This document shows positions 46,765 through 54,222 of a DNA stretch of 64,000 nt, piece by piece. The DNA is from a bacterium (GTDB lineage Bacteria; Eisenbacteria; RBG-16-71-46; CAIMUX01): positions 248,001-312,000 of the forward strand of contig JAUIHP010000002.1 of assembly GCA_030431975.1 (NCBI GenBank), given 5' to 3'. Position 1 is the first letter of the stretch. Each line of letters begins with the position of its first letter. Made by a program: the position numbers and the translations under genes. A model generated the notes under the pieces. The model was not told the DNA's origin and did not search any database. It was given only the letters and a program-made list of their open reading frames with translations.

Positions 46765-47502
46765 CTAATCCTCGCGGCCGAAGAGTGCCTTGACCTCACC
46801 CCAGCTGGTCTCGATCGTAGGGGTCGCCGGCACGTACGGGTCAAAACCGGTCGCACCGTTGAGACCCAGCGTCCCGTACTCTTCAATGTCATCCAGAACC
46901 GCAGGAACGGAGTCGTCGGCGAACTTACCACCCTGCGTCGGGTGGGCGATCAGCTCCACCTCAAGCGGCCCGTAGTAAGAATATGCGGCGATCCAATACA
47001 CGGACGTGGCCTGTGTGGTCTTTGCTGAACTCCAGGTAACGGCCGTCCCGGAGAACGGCGTGTCCGGCCAGCTCGGCTCGTCGAGCTGGAAGTCACCGCA
47101 GCCACCGTGGGAAACGATAGTGAGGTCATTCCCGGACCAGCTCATTCCGAAGGTCACACCGGTCAGGCGCGGCTCCGCCATGTCCTGGGAGTTATTCGGG
47201 AGGAAGGCAGCGATCACCCATCCGACCGCAGGAGCGATACCGAGGCCCGACGTCGGGTTGATGTTGAGGAGTGAGGCTTGGCATTGGTCCTCGTACTCAT
47301 AGCCACCACCGTTGTCGGTGTAGTCAAAGTCCACCGGGCAGTCGAGCCCGCTCGGCATGCAGTAAGGCTCGTCGTCCGACGTGTAAATCACAGAGTCATC
47401 TGTGTGGAAGGTCAGGAATCCCCGAACGTTCGGCCCTGCATCGGCTATCCCTGCGGTACCCACCAAAAGGCTGGCGCAGACGATCCAACTAGCAACTTTC
47501 AT
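46765..47502 (-). CDS. Secreted protein, paralogue 1 of a local family
   Basis: The 245-residue exported protein has signal VCASLLVGTAGIADA. The mature start AGPNVRG matches the AGPN start of paralogues 2 and 3. The core has the family blocks LTGVTFGMSWSGNDLTIV, GGCGDFQLDEPSWPDTPFSGTAVTWS, TSVYWIAAYSYYG and HPTQGGKFADDSVPAVLDDI. It lacks the CC repeats of the others and ends PTIETSWGEVKALFGRED, so it keeps the shared Ser-Trp-Gly tail with three extra residues. GAGGAGG lies 10 nt before ATG 47502. The family is unknown to me; the function is not inferred beyond export. Confidence 0.82.
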   Translation of the reverse strand: MKVASWIVCASLLVGTAGIADAGPNVRGFLTFHTDDSVIYTSDDEPYCMPSGLDCPVDFDYTDNGGGYEYEDQCQASLLNINPTSGLGIAPAVGWVIAAFLPNNSQDMAEPRLTGVTFGMSWSGNDLTIVSHGGCGDFQLDEPSWPDTPFSGTAVTWSSAKTTQATSVYWIAAYSYYGPLEVELIAHPTQGGKFADDSVPAVLDDIEEYGTLGLNGATGFDPYVPATPTIETSWGEVKALFGRED

Positions 47503-47560
47503 CGATCTCAAACCTCCTCGGAGACATGACGTGTCCGCGGGCATTCCCTGCGGTATCCAA

Positions 47561-47682
47561 AATCCCTATTTTTAACCACCGCTGCCAGAGAAACCCCGCG
47601 GCAGACAGAATCGGGCAGTGGCGCGAACCTTCCGGGAAAAGTAGCTCGCCCGACCGGCGGGGCGCAAGCATAAATAGGGATT
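47561..47682. promoter_or_regulatory. Long-spaced 11-bp inverted repeat upstream of secreted paralogue 1
   Basis: AATCCCTATTT (47561-47571) and AAATAGGGATT (47672-47682) are perfect inverted copies separated by 100 bp. They lie in the 210-bp leader between the terminator of paralogue 2 and the start of paralogue 1. Possible roles are a regulator-binding pair that loops DNA or an RNA structure. They are AT-rich against a GC-rich background. Confidence 0.45.
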
Positions 47683-47714
47683 GTGGAGGGAACTAGCGGG
47701 ATCCGAACGGGCCA

Positions 47715-47748
47715 AAGAAAACGGGGCGTCCCAGTTGGAACGCCCCGT
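47715..47748 (-). terminator. Intrinsic terminator after secreted paralogue 2
   Basis: The stem ACGGGGCG/CGCCCCGT extends outward to about 11 bp with one mismatch. A 6-nt loop and a TTTTCTTT run on the minus strand complete it. It is 52 bp past the stop of paralogue 2. Confidence 0.8.
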
Positions 47749-47800
47749 CCACGGAAGGGGGACTCGAGGAACCTGGAAAGGTTCCTCCCGTGGCCGTCAA

Positions 47801-48685
47801 CTAGCGGTAGATGCCCTTGATCTCGCCCCAGCTGGACTCGATCGTGGGAACGACACAGGGGTCGCCGTCACAACTCGTGTCGTCACCGAGGTAGTCGCCG
47901 CCGGCATCCAGACATTCAGACTCGGTCCGAATCGAGCAGGCGGCGTCGATGCAGCAGGCTCCGGTGGCTGGCTGAGGGCAGTCCGCAGTGTCACAGTCCG
48001 TGCCGGATCCCTGGAAATCCCCGCCGGCGCCGCTGCACTCCGCTTCGAGGAGAATCTGGCAGGAGCCGTCAGCAAAGCAGCATGCACCCGGCAGATCGTC
48101 GTCCTGCGGACAGGGAACGTTGCCGTCCGTGCTGAATCCGAACGAACCCAAGGCCGAGATCGGATCGAGGTTGGATGGGACGTCATCGTCTGCGAAGTTC
48201 GCGCCCTGCCCCGGGTGCGCCACCAAGTCGAAGGAGTTGGCGTTGCCGTAGTAATTGTAGGCCGCGAACCAGTAGACGTCGGTAAGCGAGCTCTCCTGGG
48301 CAACGGAGTAGGTAACGGCCGTCCCTTCGTTCGGGGCGGGCCATCCGCCGGTGGCCAACTCGAAGTCACCGCACGAACCCCAGCTCTGGAAGAAGATCTC
48401 CGAGTCGTTGTAGGCGACACCGAAAGTGACTCCGGCCAGGCGCGGACTGGCGGCCCCGGAGAACGCGGCCAGAACGTTGAGAACGGCCGTATCGGAGTTG
48501 TCGTACCGCCCGATTGCCGCGTCGCAGCTGTCGAGAGCATGCGAGCCGCAGTAGGTATCCTCATCGAAGGTGAAGACCACGCCGTCGCTGAGTGCGACGA
48601 TCAGAGTTCCATTGGCATTGGGGCCCGCCATTGCAGTACCGGAAACGCAGGCCAGGGCAGCGGCCACCAGTAGAGTTTGCTTCAT
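47801..48685 (-). CDS. Secreted protein, paralogue 2, with cysteine repeats
   Basis: The 294-residue protein has signal LLVAAALACVSGTAMA and mature start GPNANGTLIV. The core includes VVFTFDEDTYCG, IGRYDNSDTAVLNVLAAF, GVTFGVAYNDSE, GSCGDFELATGGWP and VYWFAAYNYYGNAN. Two cysteine modules follow (GACCFADGSCQ...EC...FQGSGTDC and GACCIDAACS...EC...YLGDDTSC), then the tail PTIESSWGEIKGIYR. The module resembles Cys-rich repeats I have seen in exported proteins of planctomycete-like bacteria. Protein identity with paralogue 3 is high across the core. Its own promoter and terminator flank the gene. Confidence 0.85.
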   Translation of the reverse strand: MKQTLLVAAALACVSGTAMAGPNANGTLIVALSDGVVFTFDEDTYCGSHALDSCDAAIGRYDNSDTAVLNVLAAFSGAASPRLAGVTFGVAYNDSEIFFQSWGSCGDFELATGGWPAPNEGTAVTYSVAQESSLTDVYWFAAYNYYGNANSFDLVAHPGQGANFADDDVPSNLDPISALGSFGFSTDGNVPCPQDDDLPGACCFADGSCQILLEAECSGAGGDFQGSGTDCDTADCPQPATGACCIDAACSIRTESECLDAGGDYLGDDTSCDGDPCVVPTIESSWGEIKGIYR

Positions 48686-48792
48686 CGCTGGGTAATCCTC
48701 CCGTGGAGACGGATCTTTCAAGTCCGCGCCAGAGAACAACTTGGGGCCTGACGCGTCCGGTCGATCACCACGATCGAACCGAGAACGACTTC

Positions 48793-48822
48793 ATCGTATC
48801 CAAGATATCGGAGAAACGTCAA
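48793..48822 (-). promoter_or_regulatory. Candidate sigma70 promoter for secreted paralogue 2
   Basis: -35 TTGACG (48817-48822), an 18-bp spacer and -10 TACGAT (48793-48798) on the minus strand, about 100 nt before the ATG at 48685. Confidence 0.5.
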
Positions 48823-48868
48823 CGTTTATTTACGCTATGGCATCGAACGAAGACACCCCGTGCGCGAC

Positions 48869-48907
48869 AAAAACGGACGAAGGCCGGACCCAGAGGATCC
48901 GGCCTTC
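48869..48907 (-). terminator. Intrinsic terminator after secreted paralogue 3
   Basis: A 10-bp perfect stem (GAAGGCCGGA/TCCGGCCTTC, 48879-48907) with a 9-nt loop is followed by CGTCCG then TTTTT on the minus strand. It lies 32 bp past the stop of paralogue 3. Confidence 0.75.
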
Positions 48908-48939
48908 ATTCCTACGAACGAACTATCGCGAAGCTAGGC

Positions 48940-49803
48940 TTAGCGGTAGATGCCCTTGACAGCACCCCAGCTCGTCTCGACGGTCGGAACGACGTCACAA
49001 GGATTCGGATCACAACCGGTGTCGTCACCCTGGTAACCCTCGTCACCACACTCCATCCGCGTACGGATGGTGCAGTTGCCTTCGTCGTCGCAGCAAGCGC
49101 CGGTCGGAGGCGGAGGACACGGGTTCGGATCACAGTTGGTGTCCGGACCCTGGAAGTCACCCTGGCAGTCAGCCTCAGGGACGACCGTACAGGAACCGTC
49201 CATGAAGCAGCATGCGCCCGGAGCGTCACCCTGCGGACACGGAACGTTGCCATCCGTCGCGAAACCGAACGAACCGAGAGCTGCGATCGCATCGAGCTCG
49301 GACGGAACGCTGTCGTCAGCGAAGTTGGCACCCTGAGACGGGTGAGGGATCAGGTCAAACGTATTGGCGTTGCCGTAGTAGTTGTACGCGGCGAACCAGT
49401 AAACGTCGACCAGGCTAGCTTCCTGAGCGGCGGAGAAGGTAACAGCGGTACCCTCACCCGAACCCGGCCAGCCGCCGGTTCCGAGCTCGAAGTCACCACA
49501 GGCACCCCAAGCAGCCAGGAAAACCTCAGCGTCATTGTAGGCAACACCGAAGGTGACACCAGCAAGACGCGACGTACCCGGGAAAGCGGCAAGAACGTTG
49601 ATCACGGCAGTGTCGGTGTTGTCATAACGACCGATAGCCGTGCCACAGTCCGTGGCGCCCGCACCGCAGTACGTCTCTTCATCGAACGTAAACACAACCC
49701 CGTCAGCCAGGGTAGCCACAAGGGTACCACCAGCATTCGGGCCGGCAATTGCAGTACCGCCCATAACGGCGACAGCTGCTGCAGCCAGAAGCACTTTCTT
49801 CAT
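48940..49803 (-). CDS. Secreted protein, paralogue 3, with cysteine repeats
   Basis: The 287-residue protein has signal KKVLLAAAAVAVMGGTAIA and mature start GPNAGGTLVATL. It is the closest relative of paralogue 2: VVFTFDEETYCG, IGRYDNTDTAVINVLAAF, AGVTFGVAYNDAEV, GACGDFELGTGGWPGSGEG and VYWFAAYNYYGNANTFDL. Two cysteine modules (GACCFMDGSC..., GACCDDEGNC...) precede the tail PTVETSWGAVKGIYR. AAGGAGG lies before ATG 49803. The open frame extends upstream to 49956 through an unusual Gly-rich (CCACC repeat) stretch that I consider non-coding. The role is unknown; surface structure or adhesion is possible. Confidence 0.85.
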   Translation of the reverse strand: MKKVLLAAAAVAVMGGTAIAGPNAGGTLVATLADGVVFTFDEETYCGAGATDCGTAIGRYDNTDTAVINVLAAFPGTSRLAGVTFGVAYNDAEVFLAAWGACGDFELGTGGWPGSGEGTAVTFSAAQEASLVDVYWFAAYNYYGNANTFDLIPHPSQGANFADDSVPSELDAIAALGSFGFATDGNVPCPQGDAPGACCFMDGSCTVVPEADCQGDFQGPDTNCDPNPCPPPPTGACCDDEGNCTIRTRMECGDEGYQGDDTGCDPNPCDVVPTVETSWGAVKGIYR

Positions 49804-50016
49804 TTGCTTCGAACCTCCTTGACTTCTGTCAAGCGTAGCTGTGAACAGATCAGTCATTGAATCACCTCTATAGTGATTCCCACCACCGCCACCACCCCAG
49901 TTTTGAGGATTTACTAGATTAAGGTTGGAGGCTGAAACGAACTCTTCTTCACACACAGTTTAGTGGAATCATCGAAACGAATCCACCACGGTAACAAAAT
50001 TCCGAACAGGCGTTCC

Positions 50017-50595
50017 TTACGGAGTGCAGCTGTTCGGATTGACGAACGTCGGCGAAAAGATGATGAGGTCGGAAAGGTCCGTCGCGCCGGTGTTGTCATA
50101 GTCATGACAGTCCGACGTGGCGGAACCCAGGAACTCGTTCGAGAAGTCGACGAGATCCGACAGGTTGATGACGAGGTCACCAGCACCACCATCATAGTCC
50201 GGGCTCTTGACATTGTCGAAAGACCGGATGGTAACACCATTCGCCTTGATCAGCCCGGAAAGGGCCGTGTTGTGGGAGCAGCCACCACCACCGAGGGTGA
50301 TCACCACTTCGCCAGCCGCGTCCGTGGTTCCCGTCAGGACGGTAGCACCACAGAGGATGTTGCTGGACGAAACAATGACTTCCACACCGGCAGAAGCGAT
50401 CGGACTGTTCGAACCGTTCCGGACCGTGATCGTATTGATCGAAGCCGGGACCGGGGTCGGATCCAGCGGAGCCAGAACCAAACCATTGAGCGCGTCCGCC
50501 GGCTGAGCTTCGCAGTTGGCCGAAACCGGCACATCAGCGAGAGCAGCCGTGCTGCAAAGTGCGAGTCCCATGAGCGAGAACAGCACTTTTTTCAT
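50017..50595 (-). CDS. Secreted protein with C-terminal dockerin-like repeats
   Basis: The 192-residue exported protein (signal KKVLFSLMGLALCSTAALA) has a beta-rich middle (ITVRNGSNSPIASAGVEVIVS...) resembling an Ig-like or carboxypeptidase-regulatory fold. At its end are two repeats of dockerin type: GDLVINLSDLVDFSNEF and DYDNTGATDLSDLIIFSPTF. The second has the D-x-D-N-x-G pattern of a calcium loop. Such modules in these phyla often act in surface or multi-protein assembly, not only in cellulosomes. GGGAGG precedes the ATG. It is not part of the SWG-tail family but sits among its members. A near-consensus promoter lies upstream. Confidence 0.8.
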   Translation of the reverse strand: MKKVLFSLMGLALCSTAALADVPVSANCEAQPADALNGLVLAPLDPTPVPASINTITVRNGSNSPIASAGVEVIVSSSNILCGATVLTGTTDAAGEVVITLGGGGCSHNTALSGLIKANGVTIRSFDNVKSPDYDGGAGDLVINLSDLVDFSNEFLGSATSDCHDYDNTGATDLSDLIIFSPTFVNPNSCTP

Positions 50596-50905
50596 CGAGT
50601 CTGACCTCCCAGAAATGGGTGATTATCTTGATGCGAATATCCAGAAGGTTTCCCGTATGTCTATTCGCGATGTCGTACCGGCAGCGAACGTCCCCGCAGG
50701 GACGGCCCCTGAGGCACACAATTCCACCGCCAGCTTGCACGATTGCCATTATATCAGCAAAGATCCTGTTCTTCAAAGGGACAAAATGGCAAGGATTTGG
50801 GGAAATCGGATGTGGCGACACCGGGATCCGGAAGGCCCGGGAGAAGTGGTAGGTCCGACGGAAAGCGATGCGGCGCACCCGGATATGGGCGCGCCGCAAT
50901 CGGAT
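50596..50905. other. 310-bp leader and intergenic region, no gene
   Basis: It holds the promoter at 50748-50776, a roughly 145-nt leader with a small hairpin (CGTCCC/GGGACG arms, 50689-50704), and a region before the tRNA in which I see nothing else. Confidence 0.5.
50748..50776 (-). promoter_or_regulatory. Strong sigma70 promoter for the dockerin-like gene
   Basis: -35 TTGAAG (50771-50776), a 17-bp spacer and a perfect -10 TATAAT (50748-50753) on the minus strand. It is the best promoter match I found in the window. Confidence 0.7.
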
Positions 50906-50979
50906 TGGGCGAAACAGGATTCGAACCTGTGACCCCCTGCTTGTAAGGCAGGTGCTCTAACCAGCTGAGCTACTCGCCC
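50906..50979 (-). tRNA. tRNA-Val (anticodon TAC)
   Basis: The 74-nt cloverleaf is complete: acceptor stem GGGCGAG paired with UUCGCCC, D-arm GCUC/GAGC, anticodon stem CCUGC/GCAGG with loop CUUACAA, a 5-nt variable region and T-arm ACAGG/CCUGU with loop UUCGAAU. The discriminator is A and CCA is not encoded. Anticodon UAC reads GUA/GUG valine codons. Confidence 0.97.
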
Positions 50980-50995
50980 TCGTCAAAACAGTTTG

Positions 50996-51298
50996 TCATC
51001 TTTCTTCCCGGGAGGACACCTCCGCCTCTTCCTCAGCATGTTCGACCCGCTTTGCGTCGGACGACTTGGCGATCAGGGCCCACGGGATCAGCCCGAGGTA
51101 CCCGGCAACGAGGAGGATCGGAGCAAGAGTGATCTCTCCCCCGGCGAGGAGGAGAAACCCAGCTACGATGCAGCCCAGCCCCGCCCCTACCAGGATCCAA
51201 TTCTTGCGGCCGAAGTCGAGGCTCTGAAAACGGACCCCTTCCGAGGTGGCAGCCGCTCGTGCTCTCTTCGCCTGTCGTTTTGGGCTGGGTCCGGCCAT
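50996..51298 (-). CDS. Small two-helix membrane protein, DUF3098-like
   Basis: The 100-residue protein has a basic N-terminus (SPKRQAKRARAA), then DFGRKNWILVGAGLGCIVAGFLLLAGGE (helix 1), LAPILLVAGYLGLIPWALI (helix 2) and a charged C-terminal tail (RVEHAEEEAEVSSREER). The pattern recalls the DUF3098 proteins of Bacteroidetes; I cannot confirm it. ATG 51298 has GGAG 8 nt upstream. It begins just after larE ends and stops just before the tRNA. Confidence 0.7.
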   Translation of the reverse strand: MAGPSPKRQAKRARAAATSEGVRFQSLDFGRKNWILVGAGLGCIVAGFLLLAGGEITLAPILLVAGYLGLIPWALIAKSSDAKRVEHAEEEAEVSSREER

Positions 51299-51303
51299 TA
51301 AGG

Positions 51304-52170
51304 CTACTCCGCGTCTCCGGTGGTGGGTCGGTCCCGATTCGGATCTCCCGAAGGACGGTACCCGCGCAAATCCAACGTCACTTCCTTGTACCCGGCCGCA
51401 GCCACGGTGTCCACCACTGGCTCCCGAACCTGCAGGATTCGTTCGATCCACTCCGGAGCCACCTCGACTCGGGCCAACTCCCCATGATCTCGCACCCGCA
51501 CATCCGGAAACCCCAGGCGACGGAGCCCGTCCTCGGCTCGTTCGATACGACGGAGGGCCGATTCCGTGATCGCCGTCCCAGTCGGTACCCGGGAGCTCAG
51601 GCACGGACTCCCGGCAAGCTCTGCGGTGGAGAGTCCCCAGTAACGGCTGACGGCTCGAATCTCGGACTTCCTCCAGCCGAGTTCAAAGAGCGGAGACCGG
51701 ACGCCGAGGTCACGCGCCGCCTGCCGACCCGGGCGCCAGTCCCCAACGTCGGACGCCTGTGTACCGTCCACCAACGTCATGCCGTCCCCCGCCTTCTTCA
51801 GGAAGGCCTGATACAGGACGCTCTTGCAGTGAAAACAGCGGTCGGGGCCGTTGGCCCGGTATCCCGGGTTCTCCAACTCCCGAGTCGGAATCTCCTCGAG
51901 GGTCACACCCAGCTGCCGGGCGATGCCCCGTGCCCGACGTAGTGATTCCGCACTCAGGGCCGGAGAGACTGCGATCCATGCGTGGACCTCTCCCCCGTTC
52001 GGGATCGCCCGTCGGGCAAAGACCGCCGCTGCCAAGAGAAAGCTGCTGTCGACCCCGCCGGAACAGGCAACGGCGAGGGGCAGCATCCCGGCGAGTGCGT
52101 TCCTCAAGGCTTCGATCTTCTGCGCCGGCACGCCGCAACCAACCGAGGACCGCTGGACTTCAGCGGTCAC
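51304..52170 (-). CDS. larE: LarE-like ATP-dependent sulfur transferase
   Basis: LarE is a PP-loop enzyme that activates and sulfurates the nickel-pincer nucleotide precursor, giving up its own cysteine sulfur. The 288-residue protein shows the PP-loop VACSGGVDSSFLLAA, GPDRCFHCKSVLY, VDGTQASDVGDWRPGRQA, and the sacrificial-type cysteine in AGSPCLSSRVPTG (at about 190). Its usual partners larB and larC, and larA, are not in this window, so it is an orphan here. It starts GTG at 52170, overlapping the stop of secreted paralogue 4 by 3 nt. Confidence 0.9.
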   Translation of the reverse strand: MTAEVQRSSVGCGVPAQKIEALRNALAGMLPLAVACSGGVDSSFLLAAAVFARRAIPNGGEVHAWIAVSPALSAESLRRARGIARQLGVTLEEIPTRELENPGYRANGPDRCFHCKSVLYQAFLKKAGDGMTLVDGTQASDVGDWRPGRQAARDLGVRSPLFELGWRKSEIRAVSRYWGLSTAELAGSPCLSSRVPTGTAITESALRRIERAEDGLRRLGFPDVRVRDHGELARVEVAPEWIERILQVREPVVDTVAAAGYKEVTLDLRGYRPSGDPNRDRPTTGDAE

Positions 52171-53126
52171 TTCGAGGAATCCCGGTCGGCGCACACATCG
52201 GGAGTGCAGGTCACTCCTTCGCCCAGGAACTCGCCGACGGCGGAGTAGCACTGGGCCCGGGTCAGAACCTCGCACCCTTCGGCGACACAGCACGCGCCCG
52301 GTGTTTCGGCGGTGCAGACGCCCGGATCGCAGACGCCCTCGCCAAGGAAGAGTCCGGCGTAGTGGGCGCATTCGAACTCCGTCAGGAGGAGGCATTCGTC
52401 AAGACAGCAAACCCCGCGCTTTACGTCCTGACCCACCTCGGGAACGTGACCTTGCTCGTTACCGAAACCGATTCGGCCGAAGCCCACGACCGGTTCCAGA
52501 TGCGGTTTGGCGTCGAAGTTTCCCACTCGTGCCGCCTGCCTCGGTATGGGGTGCGGCTCGACGGCGAAGTACCCGTCCTCCTTCGACGACAAGACGAACC
52601 AGGCAATGGGAGCCGGGCTCTCTTCGTAGCGGGGACGGAACGAAAGGGCGATACCCGCACCGGAGGCGGGATACTCCGGTGTCGGAATGACGACTCCGTT
52701 TCCGTGGCAGTAACCCCACCCTTTCAGTTCGACGGTCTCGCTGTACTCGATTCCGAAGGTCGCACCGGCCAAGTCCATCGGCTCGCCGTCGGGAAGGACG
52801 GCATACAAGACGAAGATCCGGGGAACCCCGTCGGCCTCGAAACTCACTTCGTAGTCACCGGCGGTCGGACGCGGGAAAGTCAGGCAGTCCCCGACGAGGG
52901 TGCCCTCGGGAAGTTCGCTCGCGTAGGAAAGGACGTAGGCAACGCCCTCGTGGGTGGGTCCGCCAAACTGCGTCTGGGCGAAACTCGACGACGGGATCGT
53001 CAACGCGAGAGCCAGCATCACCGCCGCCGCGCTGAGCACGAATGCCCTACCCGAGCGGAGTTCGCATGCCCGGACGAACCGCAACGATGCCGTTGCCGCA
53101 GGATGACGAGTGAACGGACGGTTCAT
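52167..53126 (-). CDS. Secreted protein, diverged paralogue 4, with cysteine repeats
   Basis: The 319-residue protein has a long signal (AFVLSAAAVMLALALTIPSSSFAQ, cleavage near 55). The core retains family blocks in diverged form: DLAGATFGIEYSETVEL, GWGYCHGNGVVI and the HPIPRQAARVGNFDAKPHLEPVVGFGRIGF segment that corresponds to HP.QG..FADD...L..I..LGSFGF. Two cysteine modules follow (GVCCLDECLLLTEFEC, GACCVAEGCEVLTRAQC). Unlike the others it lacks the SWG tail and ends CADRDSSK. ATG 53126 is preceded by AGGGGAG. It is coupled to larE, probably by chance. Confidence 0.8.
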   Translation of the reverse strand: MNRPFTRHPAATASLRFVRACELRSGRAFVLSAAAVMLALALTIPSSSFAQTQFGGPTHEGVAYVLSYASELPEGTLVGDCLTFPRPTAGDYEVSFEADGVPRIFVLYAVLPDGEPMDLAGATFGIEYSETVELKGWGYCHGNGVVIPTPEYPASGAGIALSFRPRYEESPAPIAWFVLSSKEDGYFAVEPHPIPRQAARVGNFDAKPHLEPVVGFGRIGFGNEQGHVPEVGQDVKRGVCCLDECLLLTEFECAHYAGLFLGEGVCDPGVCTAETPGACCVAEGCEVLTRAQCYSAVGEFLGEGVTCTPDVCADRDSSK

Positions 53127-53203
53127 GGGAGACGCTCCCCTTTCGCGGTGCCCTCGAACCCAAACGACGATGGCGGCAAACGTAAAAACCCGAAGCCACG
53201 ACA

Positions 53204-54214
53204 CTAGTTTCGCCCTTTGCGCACTTCACGTTTTGCACGATTGTGCTGAGCCAAAGTCTTGGAGAATACATGAGTTCCGTCGCCGCGAGCGACGAAGAAG
53301 AGTTCCTCGACCCCGGATAGTGGATTGACAGCCGCCCACAGAGCCGCTCGCCCAGGGGCGCAGATTGGCCCAGGAGGGATACCAGGATACTTGTAGGTGT
53401 TGTACGGCGAGTCGATCTCCAGATCCCGGTAAAGAAGGCGGCCCGGGGGACGCCCCAGAGCAAAGAGCACCGTGGGGTCGGACTCGAGCTTCATTCCCCG
53501 ATCGATCCGATTCCAAAAAACGGCTGAGATCCGCCTCCGTTCTTCCGGGACGGCCGCCTCAGCCTCGATCACGGACGCGAGAGCCCACAGCCGACTGCGG
53601 TCCAGACCGCGGGCCTCGGCCTCGACACGAAGGGAATCCTCCCAGAGCCGAACGCCGGGCTCGATGATCTGTTGCAAGGTGCGAGAGGGTTCCTGACCGA
53701 TTGGGACGCGATAGCTCTCGGGCAGAAACCACCCTTCGAGACCCGGGCCGGGAACGCCTTGCTGTTTCAGCCACGCGTCGTCTTTGGCCAAAGCTTCGAA
53801 CGGTTCCAACGGTTGCTGCGACCGCTCGGCGAGCAGAGGCAGGATCTGGTGGAGCCGCCGGCCTTCGGGAATCGTCACGAGGACGTCCTCGATTTCCCCG
53901 GACGACAAGCGACGCAGCAGTTCCTCCACGGTCTCGCCCGGTCGCGGTGCATAGAAACCCGGGAAGACCCGCCGGTCCCAACCCTGGAATCGCGCTTCGA
54001 GACGGGCGTGGAGCGCGTTGGGAATCCAACCTTCGGCCTCGAGCCGGCGGGCGACGGAGCTGAATCCCTCTCCGCTTCGGATTTCGAAGAGTTCCTCTCC
54101 GGACGCGACCGAAACCTCGGTGTGCAGAAAACGTTCCCGGGCAAACCAGGCTCCGGCGACTGCGAAGACGGCGACACCGATGAGGAAAAGAAAAAAGAGA
54201 AAGACACGACGCAT
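53204..54214 (-). CDS. mltG: Endolytic murein transglycosylase MltG
   Basis: MltG cuts nascent glycan strands and limits their length. The 336-residue protein has an N-terminal membrane anchor (FLFFLFLIGVAVFAVAGAWF), a LysM-like subdomain (EIRSGEGFSSVARRLEAEG) and the catalytic region VIEAEAAVPEERRRISAVFWNRI with the catalytic Glu, then LESDPTVLFALG and the C-terminal NPLSGVEELFFVARGDGTH-type strand. It ends at 53204, 77 bp before the next gene, and begins 8 bp after ruvX. Confidence 0.95.
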   Translation of the reverse strand: MRRVFLFFLFLIGVAVFAVAGAWFARERFLHTEVSVASGEELFEIRSGEGFSSVARRLEAEGWIPNALHARLEARFQGWDRRVFPGFYAPRPGETVEELLRRLSSGEIEDVLVTIPEGRRLHQILPLLAERSQQPLEPFEALAKDDAWLKQQGVPGPGLEGWFLPESYRVPIGQEPSRTLQQIIEPGVRLWEDSLRVEAEARGLDRSRLWALASVIEAEAAVPEERRRISAVFWNRIDRGMKLESDPTVLFALGRPPGRLLYRDLEIDSPYNTYKYPGIPPGPICAPGRAALWAAVNPLSGVEELFFVARGDGTHVFSKTLAQHNRAKREVRKGRN

Positions 54215-54222
54215 ATGTTTGT

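Noticed and set aside
48592-49860. 422-residue plus-strand frame across the secreted paralogues
   Set aside because: Antisense to two genes with signal peptides and conserved cysteine modules; it includes the terminator hairpins.
50906-50979. tRNA used as an integration site (att) for a mobile island
   Set aside because: No integrase and no direct repeat of the tRNA 3' end was seen nearby.
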